The notes beneath the pieces were generated by a model. That model had not been told where the DNA came from and ran no database searches. It worked only from the letters and a program-made list of their open reading frames with translations. Both the position numbers and the translations under genes were made by a program. From Clostridia bacterium (GTDB taxonomy: Bacteria > Bacillota > Clostridia > Christensenellales > CAG-917), in the NCBI GenBank assembly GCA_900754695.1, contig CAAEDU010000018.1, positions 1 through 18,959 of the forward strand: 18,959 bases of DNA. The letters are read 5' to 3'. Below are positions 1 to 6,905 of the stretch, piece after piece (position 1 is the stretch's first letter; the number at the start of each line of letters is the position of its first letter).

Positions 1-9
1 CCGAAGGTG

Positions 10-227
10 CCCCCTAAAACCGTGGGGCCCCGCAGGGGGGAATGGTTTTTGGGGGAACCCGCAGGAGGGGGCTAAACAATACTCCCATGTCAGGGGACGG
101 TAGCTTGTTTCAAGCACGGGGGAGGAAAGCCCGAAGGGAAGGAGGGGGAATTCAAGATAACCCTCGGACGAACAGCTTGAGAGAGCGTGCCTGAACACGA
201 CGAAGCCCCGGCTTAGAACGGGGCTTT
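10..227 (+). ncRNA. Unidentified structured RNA candidate
   Basis: No credible coding frame is seen here, but the plus strand folds into consecutive helices. CCCCCTAAAACC (10-21) pairs with GGTTTTTGGGGG (44-55) with one mismatch. CTCCC (82-86) pairs with GGGAG (120-124) and encloses a GCTTG/CAAGC hairpin (103-107/111-115). GAGGG (142-146) pairs with CCCTC (161-165), CGTG (186-189) with CACG (196-199), and an 8-bp AAGCCCCG/CGGGGCTT hairpin (203-210/219-226) closes the segment before a short T-run. The 5' end may lie outside the window. I could not match it to tRNA, tmRNA, rRNA, SRP RNA, 6S RNA or a riboswitch class. The strand is inferred from the 3'-terminal hairpin only. Confidence 0.3.
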
Positions 228-262
228 GACAAAGCAGGTCGCTCACACAAACGCTAATTCGC

Positions 263-384
263 TGACGGCGGCATTTGGATGCAGAACGCGAAAGCGCCCT
301 TGCCGGGAGGCGGAGCGTACAGAGACGTACGTGAGCATCCACGACAAGGGCGCTGACAAAGTTCTGCGCCAAATGACGCCGTCA
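263..384. repeat. ~120-bp imperfect palindrome at the tetR 3' end
   Basis: The arms 263-302 and 345-384 are near-perfect inverted repeats of 40 bases. Both outer edges read TGACGGCG, then CATTTGG, GCAGAAC and AGCGCCCTTG, with a few mismatches. The centre holds a smaller hairpin, CGTAC/GTACG (316-320/327-331). The last three bases of the right arm are the TGA stop codon of the minus-strand tetR gene, so the element abuts the gene exactly. It may be a MITE- or REP-like insertion or an unusually long transcription-ending hairpin; no T-tract follows it on either side. Confidence 0.7.
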
Positions 385-975
385 GGCGCAATATTCGCAG
401 AGCGTGATCTCCGCAAGAGTGCTGAGCTGCTGTTTGAGGTCTTCCTCGGTGTAGTTGGGCTCTTCCAGCAGCCACCATTTGATGAGGGAGATGATGCCGC
501 CCGCGAAGAATTCCGCGAGGATGTCCGCGGGGACTTTGCCCATGCCCGCCTTGGGCTTGGCTTTGCTGAGGCGGTTGACGATGTTGTGGGTGAGGATCTC
601 GTGCACCTTGTCGAAGACGAGGGCGCTGTCCGCTTTGAGGATGATGGTGCGCAGGCGTCTGCGGTGCTGGGCGAGATAATTGATGCCGAGCGCCATGACC
701 TCGTTGTAGTAGGTGATGAGGTCGTTTTCGCCGTGAGCCTGTTTGACCTGCTCGTGCAGACCGTACATGACATCGCTGATGCACTTGTCGAGGAGCTGAT
801 ATTTGTCCTCGAAATGGGTGTAGAAAGTGCCGCGGTTGATGAGTGCGCGGTCGCAGATGTCGATGACCGTGATGGATCCGAAGGATTTTTCGTCGAGCAA
901 CTCGTAGAATGCGTCGATGATCGCTTTCTGAGTGCGCTGGATGCGCAGATCCGTCTTGTTGGTGTTCTTTGCCAT
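382..975 (-). CDS. TetR/AcrR-family transcriptional regulator
   Basis: This 197-residue protein has the typical TetR length and layout. An N-terminal helix-turn-helix covers about residues 15-60, with the recognition-helix signature ALINRGTFYTHFEDKYQLLD. The helical C-terminal half should form the ligand-binding and dimerisation domain; its tryptophan-rich stretch IISLIKWWLLEE near residue 165 recalls the C-terminal domain of DhaS-like TetR proteins. The ATG is preceded by GGAGG at good spacing. It lies 17 bases after bioY and is the last gene of the rocD-bioY-tetR operon. Its ligand and targets cannot be read from sequence; local control of the operon is the simplest guess. Its stop codon coincides with the edge of the 263-384 palindrome. 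Confidence 0.9.
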   Translation of the reverse strand: MAKNTNKTDLRIQRTQKAIIDAFYELLDEKSFGSITVIDICDRALINRGTFYTHFEDKYQLLDKCISDVMYGLHEQVKQAHGENDLITYYNEVMALGINYLAQHRRRLRTIILKADSALVFDKVHEILTHNIVNRLSKAKPKAGMGKVPADILAEFFAGGIISLIKWWLLEEPNYTEEDLKQQLSTLAEITLCEYCA

Positions 976-992
976 ATCTTAAAGCCCTCCGT

Positions 993-1589
993 TCAGCTTA
1001 AGTGTCCGATCTGACCTTGCACCGCTCGTCCCGCCGCCGCGGAAGAGGGGCGCAATCTTTGTCCCGCCGCGCGCACGACCGCCGCCGCAAGCAGCACGGA
1101 AAGGACATCCTTTGCGATGTACGGCACCGAGACCGCGAGCGCGGACGCGCCGAGAGGATTGCCCGTCACCAGCGCAAACTGCCCCACCCCGATCATGTGG
1201 CACACCGCGAGCCCGAGCAACGCAAGGAGCAGGGATGAGGGGCGTTTCATGTCGCTGCCCGCCGCGCCGCACAGCGCGGCAAGGGGTAGGAACCCCCACA
1301 CAAACCCGCCCGTGAGCGCCACGAGCTTGTACGCTCCGCCCGTGAACCCCGCGAACACGGGGACTCCGCACGCGCCGAGCGCTATGTAGACCGCGACCGC
1401 AAAAAGCCCGCTCTTCCACCCGAGGAAGAACCCCGCCGCCGCCACCGCGAAAGTCTGCAGCGTGAGCGGCACTCCCGACGGGAGCGGGATGCTTATCTGC
1501 GAAAGAACGGCAGTTAAAGCTGCAAAAAGTGCAACATAAACCAGCTTTTTCGTCCTTTCGACGGTTTTTGCGACACTCCGATGTCTCAC
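993..1589 (-). CDS. bioY: BioY, biotin ECF transporter S-component
   Basis: BioY is the membrane protein that binds biotin in energy-coupling-factor transporters. The 198 residues are mostly hydrophobic, with about six predicted membrane segments. They carry BioY hallmarks: VYVALFAALTAVLSQISIPLP near residues 17-37, PLTLQTFAV at 41-49 and GVPVFAGFTGG at 75-85. The start is GTG at 1587-1589 and overlaps the rocD stop as GTGA, so translation is probably coupled; a slightly later start cannot be excluded because no strong ribosome binding site is seen. No ECF ATPase or T-component gene is present here, so a shared module elsewhere is expected. The C-terminal ~20 residues are a polar tail. No BirA-type operator was seen upstream. 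Confidence 0.93.
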   Translation of the reverse strand: MRHRSVAKTVERTKKLVYVALFAALTAVLSQISIPLPSGVPLTLQTFAVAAAGFFLGWKSGLFAVAVYIALGACGVPVFAGFTGGAYKLVALTGGFVWGFLPLAALCGAAGSDMKRPSSLLLALLGLAVCHMIGVGQFALVTGNPLGASALAVSVPYIAKDVLSVLLAAAVVRAAGQRLRPSSAAAGRAVQGQIGHLS

Positions 1590-2773
1590 TTTGTCAATGC
1601 TGTTTTTATGCGTTCGATCGCCTCATCCAGCTCCTCTTCCGGGATGTTGACGGGAGGGGCGAAGCGGATGGTGCGCTCGTGCGTCTCTTTGGCGAGGACG
1701 CCGTTTTCAATGAGTTTTGCCACATACGGCGCGGCGGGCACCGAGAACTCGACGCCGATCATGAGACCGCGCCCGCGCACGTCGACGATCTCGTCGTTGC
1801 GGATGCCGGCAATGGCGGCGCTGAGCTTCTCACCCTTGCGGCGCGCCATCTCGGGATAGCCGTCGCGCACGACGATCTCCATCGCCTTCAAAGCTACGGC
1901 GCAGGCGAGCGGATTGCCCCCGAAGGTGGAACCGTGGGAGCCCGGCTCGTACACGCCGAGGATGTCACGGTCCGCGGCGATCGCGCTGACGGGCATTATC
2001 CCCCCGCCCAAAGCCTTGCCGAGGATGTAGACGTCGGGGGTCACGCCCTCGTGACCGCAGGCGAACATGTCGCCCGTCCTTGCAAAGCCCGTCTGCACTT
2101 CGTCCGCGATCATCAGGATGCCGCGGCGGGTGCATATCTCCCGCACGGCGGAGAGATAGCCCTCCGGCGGCACGATGACCCCCGCCTCGCCCTGTATGGG
2201 CTCGACGAGGAAAGCGACGGTGTCGGGGGTGACGGCGCGATCGAGCGCCTCTGCGTCGCCGTACGGTATGATGTCGAAACCTTCGGTGAAGGGCGCGAAG
2301 CCCTTCCTCGCCGTTTCGTCGGTGCTCATGCTTATGACGGTGACCGTCCTGCCATGGAAATTGCCCGCACAACACACGATGCGCTGCCTGCCGTCCGGCA
2401 CGCCTTTCACCATCGCGCCCCATCTGCGCGCGGTCTTGATCGCGGTCTCCACCGCCTCGGCGCCCGTGTTCATGGGGAGGATCATATCCTTGCCGGTAAG
2501 CGAGGCGAGCTTCCCGCAGAACTCGCCCAAAAGGTCGTTGTGGAATGCGCGCGAGGTCAGGGTCACACGGTCGAGCTGCGCCTTTGCCGCGGCGACGATC
2601 TCGGGATGACGGTGCCCGAAATTGAGCGCGCTGTAAGCGGAGAGCATGTCGAAATACTCCCTGCCGTCCGCGTCGACGACGCGCGCGCCCTCCGCCCTTG
2701 CGATCACGACGGGTTTGGGCGCGTAATTATGCGCGCAATATCTTTCGGTGTCTGCTATGATGCCCGCGGACAA
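1586..2773 (-). CDS. rocD: Ornithine aminotransferase (RocD-like)
   Basis: This PLP enzyme transfers the delta-amino group of ornithine to 2-oxoglutarate, giving glutamate semialdehyde, and links arginine/ornithine to proline and glutamate metabolism. The 395 residues are full length and match RocD closely: TLTSRAFHND at 71-80, MNTGAEAVETA at 101-111, ADEVQTGFARTG at 223-234 with PLP-binding Asp224, Schiff-base Lys253 in ILGKALGGG, and GSHGSTFGGNPLA at 278-290. The start is uncertain. The frame opens after a TAA and offers only TTG at 2771-2773, with GAGGG four bases upstream, while a better AAGGAG lies 30 bases further up without a standard start codon nearby. It is first in the operon, ahead of bioY and tetR. 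Confidence 0.93.
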   Translation of the reverse strand: MSAGIIADTERYCAHNYAPKPVVIARAEGARVVDADGREYFDMLSAYSALNFGHRHPEIVAAAKAQLDRVTLTSRAFHNDLLGEFCGKLASLTGKDMILPMNTGAEAVETAIKTARRWGAMVKGVPDGRQRIVCCAGNFHGRTVTVISMSTDETARKGFAPFTEGFDIIPYGDAEALDRAVTPDTVAFLVEPIQGEAGVIVPPEGYLSAVREICTRRGILMIADEVQTGFARTGDMFACGHEGVTPDVYILGKALGGGIMPVSAIAADRDILGVYEPGSHGSTFGGNPLACAVALKAMEIVVRDGYPEMARRKGEKLSAAIAGIRNDEIVDVRGRGLMIGVEFSVPAAPYVAKLIENGVLAKETHERTIRFAPPVNIPEEELDEAIERIKTALTK

Positions 2774-2820
2774 ACTGCCCTCTTTCGCTCTTTCCGTAAC
2801 GGTCTCCTTTGCTTACATAC

Positions 2821-2841
2821 GAAAAACCGCCCGTTGCGGTT
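2821..2841 (-). terminator. Hairpin with U-run in the rocD leader (attenuator candidate)
   Basis: On the minus strand AACCGC, a 5-base loop and GCGGTT are followed directly by TTTC, in the middle of the ~110-base leader between the rocD promoter and its start. The shape is that of a small intrinsic terminator, so it could attenuate transcription of rocD-bioY-tetR. The stem is only 6 bp and no alternative antiterminator was worked out. Confidence 0.35.
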
Positions 2842-2888
2842 CCCCTGTACATGCTCTCACGCGGCTTGAACGCTGCGTTTACGCTCAC

Positions 2889-2917
2889 ATCATAGCCCAT
2901 AATCGTACAAAGGTCAA
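2889..2917 (-). promoter_or_regulatory. Sigma-A promoter of the rocD operon
   Basis: On the minus strand TTGACC (2917-2912) and TATGAT (2894-2889) are separated by 17 bases, a near-consensus housekeeping promoter. Transcription would start near 2882 and give a leader of about 110 bases before rocD. Confidence 0.75.
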
Positions 2918-3015
2918 CCGTGTGTCGGGTTTTTCATACTGAGTTTAATAAAACTCGCCATTTGACTAAAATCCGCGTTTTTTCGTACATCCTTGCATTT
3001 AACCCGCTTATCGCC

Positions 3016-3044
3016 TTGATTAAGTAAAAAAAAAGTTGTATAAT
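3016..3044 (+). promoter_or_regulatory. Sigma-A promoter of the SDR gene
   Basis: TTGATT (3016-3021) and a perfect TATAAT (3039-3044) are separated by 17 bases, with an A-run in the spacer. It sets the expected mRNA start near 3051, which excludes any translation start upstream of that point. Confidence 0.85.
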
Positions 3045-3083
3045 CTTGTGCGAAAAATTCAAATGCGTGAGGCTGCTGGCATT

Positions 3084-3881
3084 ATGCCCGACAAAGCAAA
3101 GGATAAAGTCGTCGTCATCACGGGCGCTACCGCGGGGATAGGCAAAGCCTGCGGCAAGATGTTCAAAGCGCGCGGAGCCAAGGTGGTCTGCCTTGCGCGC
3201 AGAACGACGGAAGAATTTGACTGCATTCCGACGGATGTGACGGACCGCGCGGCGGTGGGAGCCGCCGTCCGCGCCGTCATCAAAAAATACGGCAGGATAG
3301 ACATCCTGGTCAACAACGCGGGCATGGGCATCTCCGGCGCCGCGGAAAGCACCGATGACGCCGCGGTGCGCAAGATCTTCGAGCTCAACTTTTTCGGCGT
3401 GCTGAACGTCATTCGCGAGGTCGTCCCCTTCATGCGGGCGCAGGGCGGCGGCGTCATCGTCAACATGAGTTCCGTCGCGGCGGAGCTCGCCATCCCCTTC
3501 CAGGCATTCTATTCGGCGACCAAAGCCGCGGTGAGTTCTCTTTCCGCGGCGTTGCGCAACGAACTCGCTCCCTTCGGCATCAAAGTGACCGCGGTGCTCC
3601 CGGGCGACGTGAAGACGGACTTCTCCGCCTCCCGCGAGAAAAACTCCGCGGACGATCCCGCCTACGGCGAGAGAGTGGCGCGCTCCGTCGCCGTGATGGA
3701 GCACGACGAAAAGAACGGGATGTCCCCCGACGTCATCGCGCGCATCGTCGTCCGCTCCGCCCTTATGAAAAACCCGCCCGTGAGCAGAGTCGGCGGGTGG
3801 AAATATGTGCTGTTGGTGCGTCTTGCGCACATTCTCCCTTCTCGGCTCGTGTCGTACATCCTGGGGAAAATGTACGCCTAA
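3084..3881 (+). CDS. Short-chain dehydrogenase/reductase (classical SDR)
   Basis: This is a cytosolic NAD(P)-dependent oxidoreductase of 265 residues. The Rossmann cofactor motif TGATAGIG lies at residues 13-20 and NNAG at 77-80. The catalytic set is Asn102, Ser130, Tyr143 and Lys147 (YSATK), followed by the conserved PGDVKTDF. The C-terminal ~40 residues are basic and hydrophobic, as in SDRs that touch membranes or act on lipids; the substrate is unknown. I chose ATG 3084 because GAGG lies 11 bases upstream. ATG 3063 has no ribosome binding site, and the longer frame from 3036 begins inside the -10 box. The gene is monocistronic and divergent from rocD. Confidence 0.9.
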   Translation: MPDKAKDKVVVITGATAGIGKACGKMFKARGAKVVCLARRTTEEFDCIPTDVTDRAAVGAAVRAVIKKYGRIDILVNNAGMGISGAAESTDDAAVRKIFELNFFGVLNVIREVVPFMRAQGGGVIVNMSSVAAELAIPFQAFYSATKAAVSSLSAALRNELAPFGIKVTAVLPGDVKTDFSASREKNSADDPAYGERVARSVAVMEHDEKNGMSPDVIARIVVRSALMKNPPVSRVGGWKYVLLVRLAHILPSRLVSYILGKMYA

Positions 3882-3912
3882 GCCGGCGGAAAGAGGCAAA
3901 AAACCGCTCAAT

Positions 3913-3940
3913 TTGAGGTTTAATGCTTCTTTAATATAAT
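3913..3940 (+). promoter_or_regulatory. Promoter of the two-component system with TTTAAT repeats
   Basis: TTGAGG (3913-3918) and TATAAT (3935-3940) are 16 bases apart. TTTAAT occurs at 3919-3924 and 3930-3935, an 11-bp period typical of tandem half-sites for OmpR/PhoB-type regulators. A related TTTAAC lies at 3951-3956. The sites fall inside and just after the promoter, so autoregulation by the downstream regulator is plausible but inferred. A weak AAACC/GGTTT hairpin ending the SDR gene overlaps the -35 region. Confidence 0.55.
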
Positions 3941-3996
3941 AAGAAAATAATTTAACAGCAAACTAAAGACGTTGCTGTCCAGGAGAGAAGACCCCT

Positions 3997-4680
3997 ATGA
4001 GAATATTGTTGGTCGAGGACGAAAAGGATCTTTCCCGCGCCATCGCTAAGATGCTGACCAAAGACGGCTATGACGTTGACTGTGTCTACGACGGCGTTGA
4101 CGGGCTGAGTTTTTCGCTCTCGGGGCTCTACGACCTCATCATGCTGGATGTGATCATGCCCAAAATGAACGGCTTTGAAGTGCTTTCCGAGCTCCGCCGC
4201 AAGAAGGTGGAGACCCCCATCCTCATGCTCACCGCCCTCGGCGACGAGCAGGACAAGATCGCGGGGCTGGACCGCGGCGCGGACGATTACGTCGCCAAGC
4301 CTTTCTCTTTCGACGAGCTCGCCGCCCGCATCCGCGCACTGCTCCGCAGACGCGGCAAGCTGGTGACCGACAACAAACTCGAGTATGCCGAGGCGACCCT
4401 CGACCTCACCTCCTACACCCTCTCCACTCCCAAGGGAGAGATCGGGCTCACCGCAAAGGAATTCGAGCTGCTGAGATATATGTTCGAATATCCCAACTTC
4501 GTGGCGGGCAAAGAGGATCTCATCTTAAAGGCGTGGGGGCTGGACAGCGACTTCGAGTCCAACAACCTCGAGGTGTACATCTCCTTCATCCGCAAGAAGC
4601 TCAACCACCTCGACGCCTCCTTCACGATAGAGGCGGTGAGAGGGGTGGGATACCGCTTCGTGCCCCGCAAGAAAAACTGA
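3997..4680 (+). CDS. OmpR/PhoB-family response regulator
   Basis: This 227-residue regulator has the standard two domains. The receiver (about 1-115) carries the acidic pocket at residues 8-9, phospho-acceptor Asp51 in LIMLDVIMP, Thr79 and Lys101 in VAKPF. The winged-helix DNA-binding domain (about 128-224) contains LTAKEFELLRYM and ends with the usual AVRGVGYRF. AGGAGAG precedes the ATG. The kinase follows 108 bases later and is the obvious partner. The stimulus is unknown; the receiver and DNA-binding sequences are of the common Clostridia type and do not identify a specific regulon. Confidence 0.95.
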   Translation: MRILLVEDEKDLSRAIAKMLTKDGYDVDCVYDGVDGLSFSLSGLYDLIMLDVIMPKMNGFEVLSELRRKKVETPILMLTALGDEQDKIAGLDRGADDYVAKPFSFDELAARIRALLRRRGKLVTDNKLEYAEATLDLTSYTLSTPKGEIGLTAKEFELLRYMFEYPNFVAGKEDLILKAWGLDSDFESNNLEVYISFIRKKLNHLDASFTIEAVRGVGYRFVPRKKN

Positions 4681-4686
4681 CGTCTT

Positions 4687-4728
4687 ACGCCGCGCATGTG
4701 CGCGGCGTTTCCTTCCCTCGACGAGGGA
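4687..4728 (+). terminator. Hairpin pair between response regulator and kinase
   Basis: ACGCCGCGCA and TGCGCGGCGT form a perfect stem (4687-4708), followed by TTTCCTT and then a second palindrome, TCCCTCG/CGAGGGA (4714-4728). It resembles a leaky intrinsic terminator inside the operon and could lower kinase expression relative to the regulator. The T-run is interrupted, so full termination is doubtful. Confidence 0.5.
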
Positions 4729-4788
4729 CATGACTGCACAAAACGACACTTTATAGCGCAAAAACGAGCGATGAACAGGGGATATTGA

Positions 4789-6141
4789 ATGGAAGCGTCA
4801 TTGAAGCAGCTCCGCATCAGATTCACGGCGTCCATGGGATTGCTCTCGGGCGTCCTTTTGCTGCTGCTTTCCGTCATCCTCTGTCTTGCCGTCTTCGTCT
4901 CCGCCGAGCTCACCTCCGCGACCATCCTCGAGACCATGCTCGACCGCCCCGACGACGAGGTGGTGGACGAGCGCGGACGTCCGAGTTTCCTCTTTGCCGT
5001 CACCGCCGAGGGGAACGTCACGGTGATGCCCGCCTATGCGGACAGGCTCAACATCTACGGCGACAATGCGGACGAGATCATCCGCTCCGCCGTGGCGCAG
5101 GGGGACGGCAAATTCTCCGTCGACGGGATGTACTTCCGCGTGCGCTCGCAGGAGGGTCCCATGGGCACGCAGGTCTTTGCCGTCATCGACCGCACCTCTG
5201 ACAGACAGAACCTGGTGACCGTCGCCTCTTTGGTCGTGCTCATCTACATCACTTCCCTGCTCGTCGCGGTGCTCTTCTTCTATCTCTATTCCTCTTACGC
5301 GCTCGCCCCCGTTGCGGAATCCATGCAGAAGCAGCGCGACCTCATCGCCAACGCTTCGCACGAATTGAAGACCCCGCTCACCGTCATCGCCACCAACCTC
5401 GCGGTGATGAAATCGGAGCCGCAGTCTACCATCGAGGAGAACGCCAAGTGGATGGACGCCATCGAGGCGCAGATCAAGCGTATGAACGGGCTCATCGTCA
5501 GCATGCTGCAGCTCTCCAAGATGGAGAACGCGCCCTTGAACCCCGTGGACGTCGACCTCAGCGAAGTGACGGAGGGCGCCTGCCTCGGCTTTGACGCGCT
5601 GTGCTTCGAGAAGGGGCTCAGACTCGTCACCAGGATCGCGCCCGGCATCCATGTGATGGGCGACCGCGACGCTCTCGAACGCATGATCGCGAGCCTCATC
5701 GACAACGCCACCAAATATTGCGGCGAGCACGGCAAGATCGGGCTCCGCCTCACCGCGGACAGCAAACGCGCCCGTCTCTCGGTGATGAACACGGGCGAGG
5801 CGGTCTCGGAAGAGGACGCGAAGCACGTCTTTGACCGCTTCTATCGCTCGGACGGCGCGCGCCGCAACCCCGACGGCAACAGCTTCGGGCTGGGTCTCGC
5901 CATCGTCAAAGCGACGGTGACCGCACACGGCGGCACCATCAACTGCTGCGGCATAGAGGGCAAGGGCACGGTGTTCAACATCACTCTCCCTCTCGCAAAG
6001 ACCTCCGCACGCAAGACGGAACAAAAGGGCGCCACCCCCGTCAACGACTCCGAAGACGAACTGCGCTCATGCACGGGCGAAGCCCTCTTCCTCACCTCAG
6101 ACGACGCGCCCTCCGACGACGCTCCCGGCGACGAGGATTGA
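4789..6141 (+). CDS. Membrane sensor histidine kinase
   Basis: The 450-residue kinase phosphorylates the upstream regulator. A membrane segment at about 16-38 and another at about 143-165 enclose an extracellular sensor region of roughly 105 residues with no recognised domain. The HisKA box is ANASHELKTPLTV with His191. The ATPase domain has the N-box DNATKY at 305-310, an F-box FDRFYRSD at 348-355 and the G2 box GLGLAIV at 367-373. The G1 region reads NTGEAVS instead of the classical DxGxG. After the ATPase domain comes a ~45-residue tail, acidic and aspartate-rich at its end, that is not needed for the fold. AGGGG precedes the ATG. Confidence 0.93.
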   Translation: MEASLKQLRIRFTASMGLLSGVLLLLLSVILCLAVFVSAELTSATILETMLDRPDDEVVDERGRPSFLFAVTAEGNVTVMPAYADRLNIYGDNADEIIRSAVAQGDGKFSVDGMYFRVRSQEGPMGTQVFAVIDRTSDRQNLVTVASLVVLIYITSLLVAVLFFYLYSSYALAPVAESMQKQRDLIANASHELKTPLTVIATNLAVMKSEPQSTIEENAKWMDAIEAQIKRMNGLIVSMLQLSKMENAPLNPVDVDLSEVTEGACLGFDALCFEKGLRLVTRIAPGIHVMGDRDALERMIASLIDNATKYCGEHGKIGLRLTADSKRARLSVMNTGEAVSEEDAKHVFDRFYRSDGARRNPDGNSFGLGLAIVKATVTAHGGTINCCGIEGKGTVFNITLPLAKTSARKTEQKGATPVNDSEDELRSCTGEALFLTSDDAPSDDAPGDED

Positions 6142-6199
6142 CCCCACCTTTTGCCGACAACGGCGCCCCGCGCCGCCCCCTCTCCGACGCCCGCGAAGG

Positions 6200-6221
6200 T
6201 GCGGAAAACCGCCCGTTTTTT
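6200..6221 (+). terminator. Intrinsic terminator after the histidine kinase
   Basis: GCGG-AAAA-CCGC (6201-6212) is followed by CCG and a run of six T (6216-6221), about 60 bases past the kinase stop. The stem is short but the T-run is good. Confidence 0.55.
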
Positions 6222-6228
6222 CACACCG

Positions 6229-6265
6229 GTTTAATGTTAATGAAAAGCGTTTAATGTTAATGAAA
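6229..6265. repeat. Two tandem 17-bp direct repeats
   Basis: GTTTAATGTTAATGAAA occurs at 6229-6245 and 6249-6265, a 20-base period, and each copy itself contains TTAATG twice. The word TTTAATG also occurs in the promoter of the upstream two-component system. It may be an operator, but no gene starts nearby. Confidence 0.75.
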
Positions 6266-6518
6266 GTTTTCATCTCCGCTGTTTAGTAGGATTTTAAGGC
6301 ATAAATTACAAATTTATGAAATTTTCTGTAAGAAAAATTTTTATTTTATTTTTGTTTAATAATGCCGTTTTACAGTATAGACAAAGAGAGCGATCTCTTC
6401 CCCACATACTTGCACTTCCTCTGCTGCCCGTGCAAGCCCAAAAGCGAACTTCCCCATTCTATGCTGATTTCTTAAGCCCTTATAATACTCCGGCAGAGGA
6501 CCAAAGACACTCGCAAGG
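6266..6518 (+). other. AT-rich gene-free stretch with candidate promoter and RNA
   Basis: No coding gene is visible. Bases 6300-6360 are strikingly AT-rich compared with the GC-rich surroundings. TTGTTT (6352-6357) and TATAGA (6376-6381) with an 18-base spacer could be a promoter. Downstream, AGAGA/TCTCT, CTTGCAC (6409-6415)/GTGCAAG (6430-6436) and TCCTCTGC (6417-6424)/GCAGAGGA (6493-6500) can pair. A hairpin ACCCG/CGGGT with GTTTTTG (6546-6567) could end the transcript, giving an RNA of about 180 bases. An isolated TATAAT lies at 6481-6486 without a good -35. All this is inference from pairing only. Confidence 0.3.
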
Positions 6519-6720
6519 TTGCCCTATCGAAATGCTTCGGCGGCAACCCGGAAACGCGGGTGTTTTTGATTTATACCCCACCGAAAATGCTTTCGGCGGG
6601 GACCCCGGAGAATACCCCACATAAAATCCTTACGGATTTTCCGCGGGGGCCCCGAGATATACCCTATCTCAAAATTATAGATTTTGCGACGGGGCCCGGA
6701 CTTTTACCCCACAAAACATG
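6519..6720. repeat. Tandem array of imperfect hairpin repeats
   Basis: Four to five related units of 39-47 bases follow each other. The common pattern is TACCCC, a variable stem, GGGG, then CCCGGA or CCCGAGA. TACCC begins at 6574, 6613, 6660 and 6705. The inner stems differ yet stay complementary: CCGAAA/TTTCGG (6581-6596), AAAATCC/GGATTTT (6623-6640) and CAAAAT/ATTTTG (6670-6686). An upstream relative, GTTGCC/GGCAAC with CGAA/TTCG inside, lies at 6519-6547, and the last unit is degraded. There are no constant repeats with unique spacers, so it is not a CRISPR array. Confidence 0.65.
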
Positions 6721-6825
6721 CGTTTCAGATTCGCTTCACGCGCGCCGTAAACGCAAAGCCGCCGCACTCACGCGCAAGCGCGGCGGAGGTCTGCGAAATT
6801 TTCGATATATTTCACACGCATTCGT

Positions 6826-6855
6826 TTGACACGGGAGTTTCCTTTGCTGTAATAT
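6826..6855 (+). promoter_or_regulatory. Promoter of the Cys-motif protein gene
   Basis: A perfect TTGACA (6826-6831) is followed after 18 bases by TAATAT (6850-6855) with TG just before it. The start codon of the next gene is 50 bases downstream, with AAGGG before it. Confidence 0.65.
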
Positions 6856-6905
6856 TTGGTAAATCCGATTGAACAGAATGCGGAAAACCGCAAAAAGGGC
6901 TTGTT

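Noticed and set aside
120..216. RNase P RNA in the first 225 bases
   Set aside because: GAGGAAAGCCC and CCCGGCTTA resemble two conserved RNase P segments, but they are only about 70 bases apart and the other conserved parts (such as GGTAAACCCC) are absent.
1529..2869. Long open frames antisense to real genes (also 226-1014, 2934-3911, 4798-6024, 8677-10227, 11047-11988, 12324-13817, 13558-14562, 17696-18706)
   Set aside because: They mirror well-identified genes on the other strand, have low-complexity His/Arg/Asp/Val-rich sequence and no family motifs; high GC explains their length.
3036..3083. Longer SDR start at 3036 or 3063
   Set aside because: 3036 lies inside the promoter, overlapping the -10 box, and 3063 has no ribosome binding site; 3084 does.
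6519..6720. CRISPR array or integron attC array
   Set aside because: Units vary throughout with no constant repeat and unique spacer pattern. No cas or integrase gene and no attC core sequences are present.
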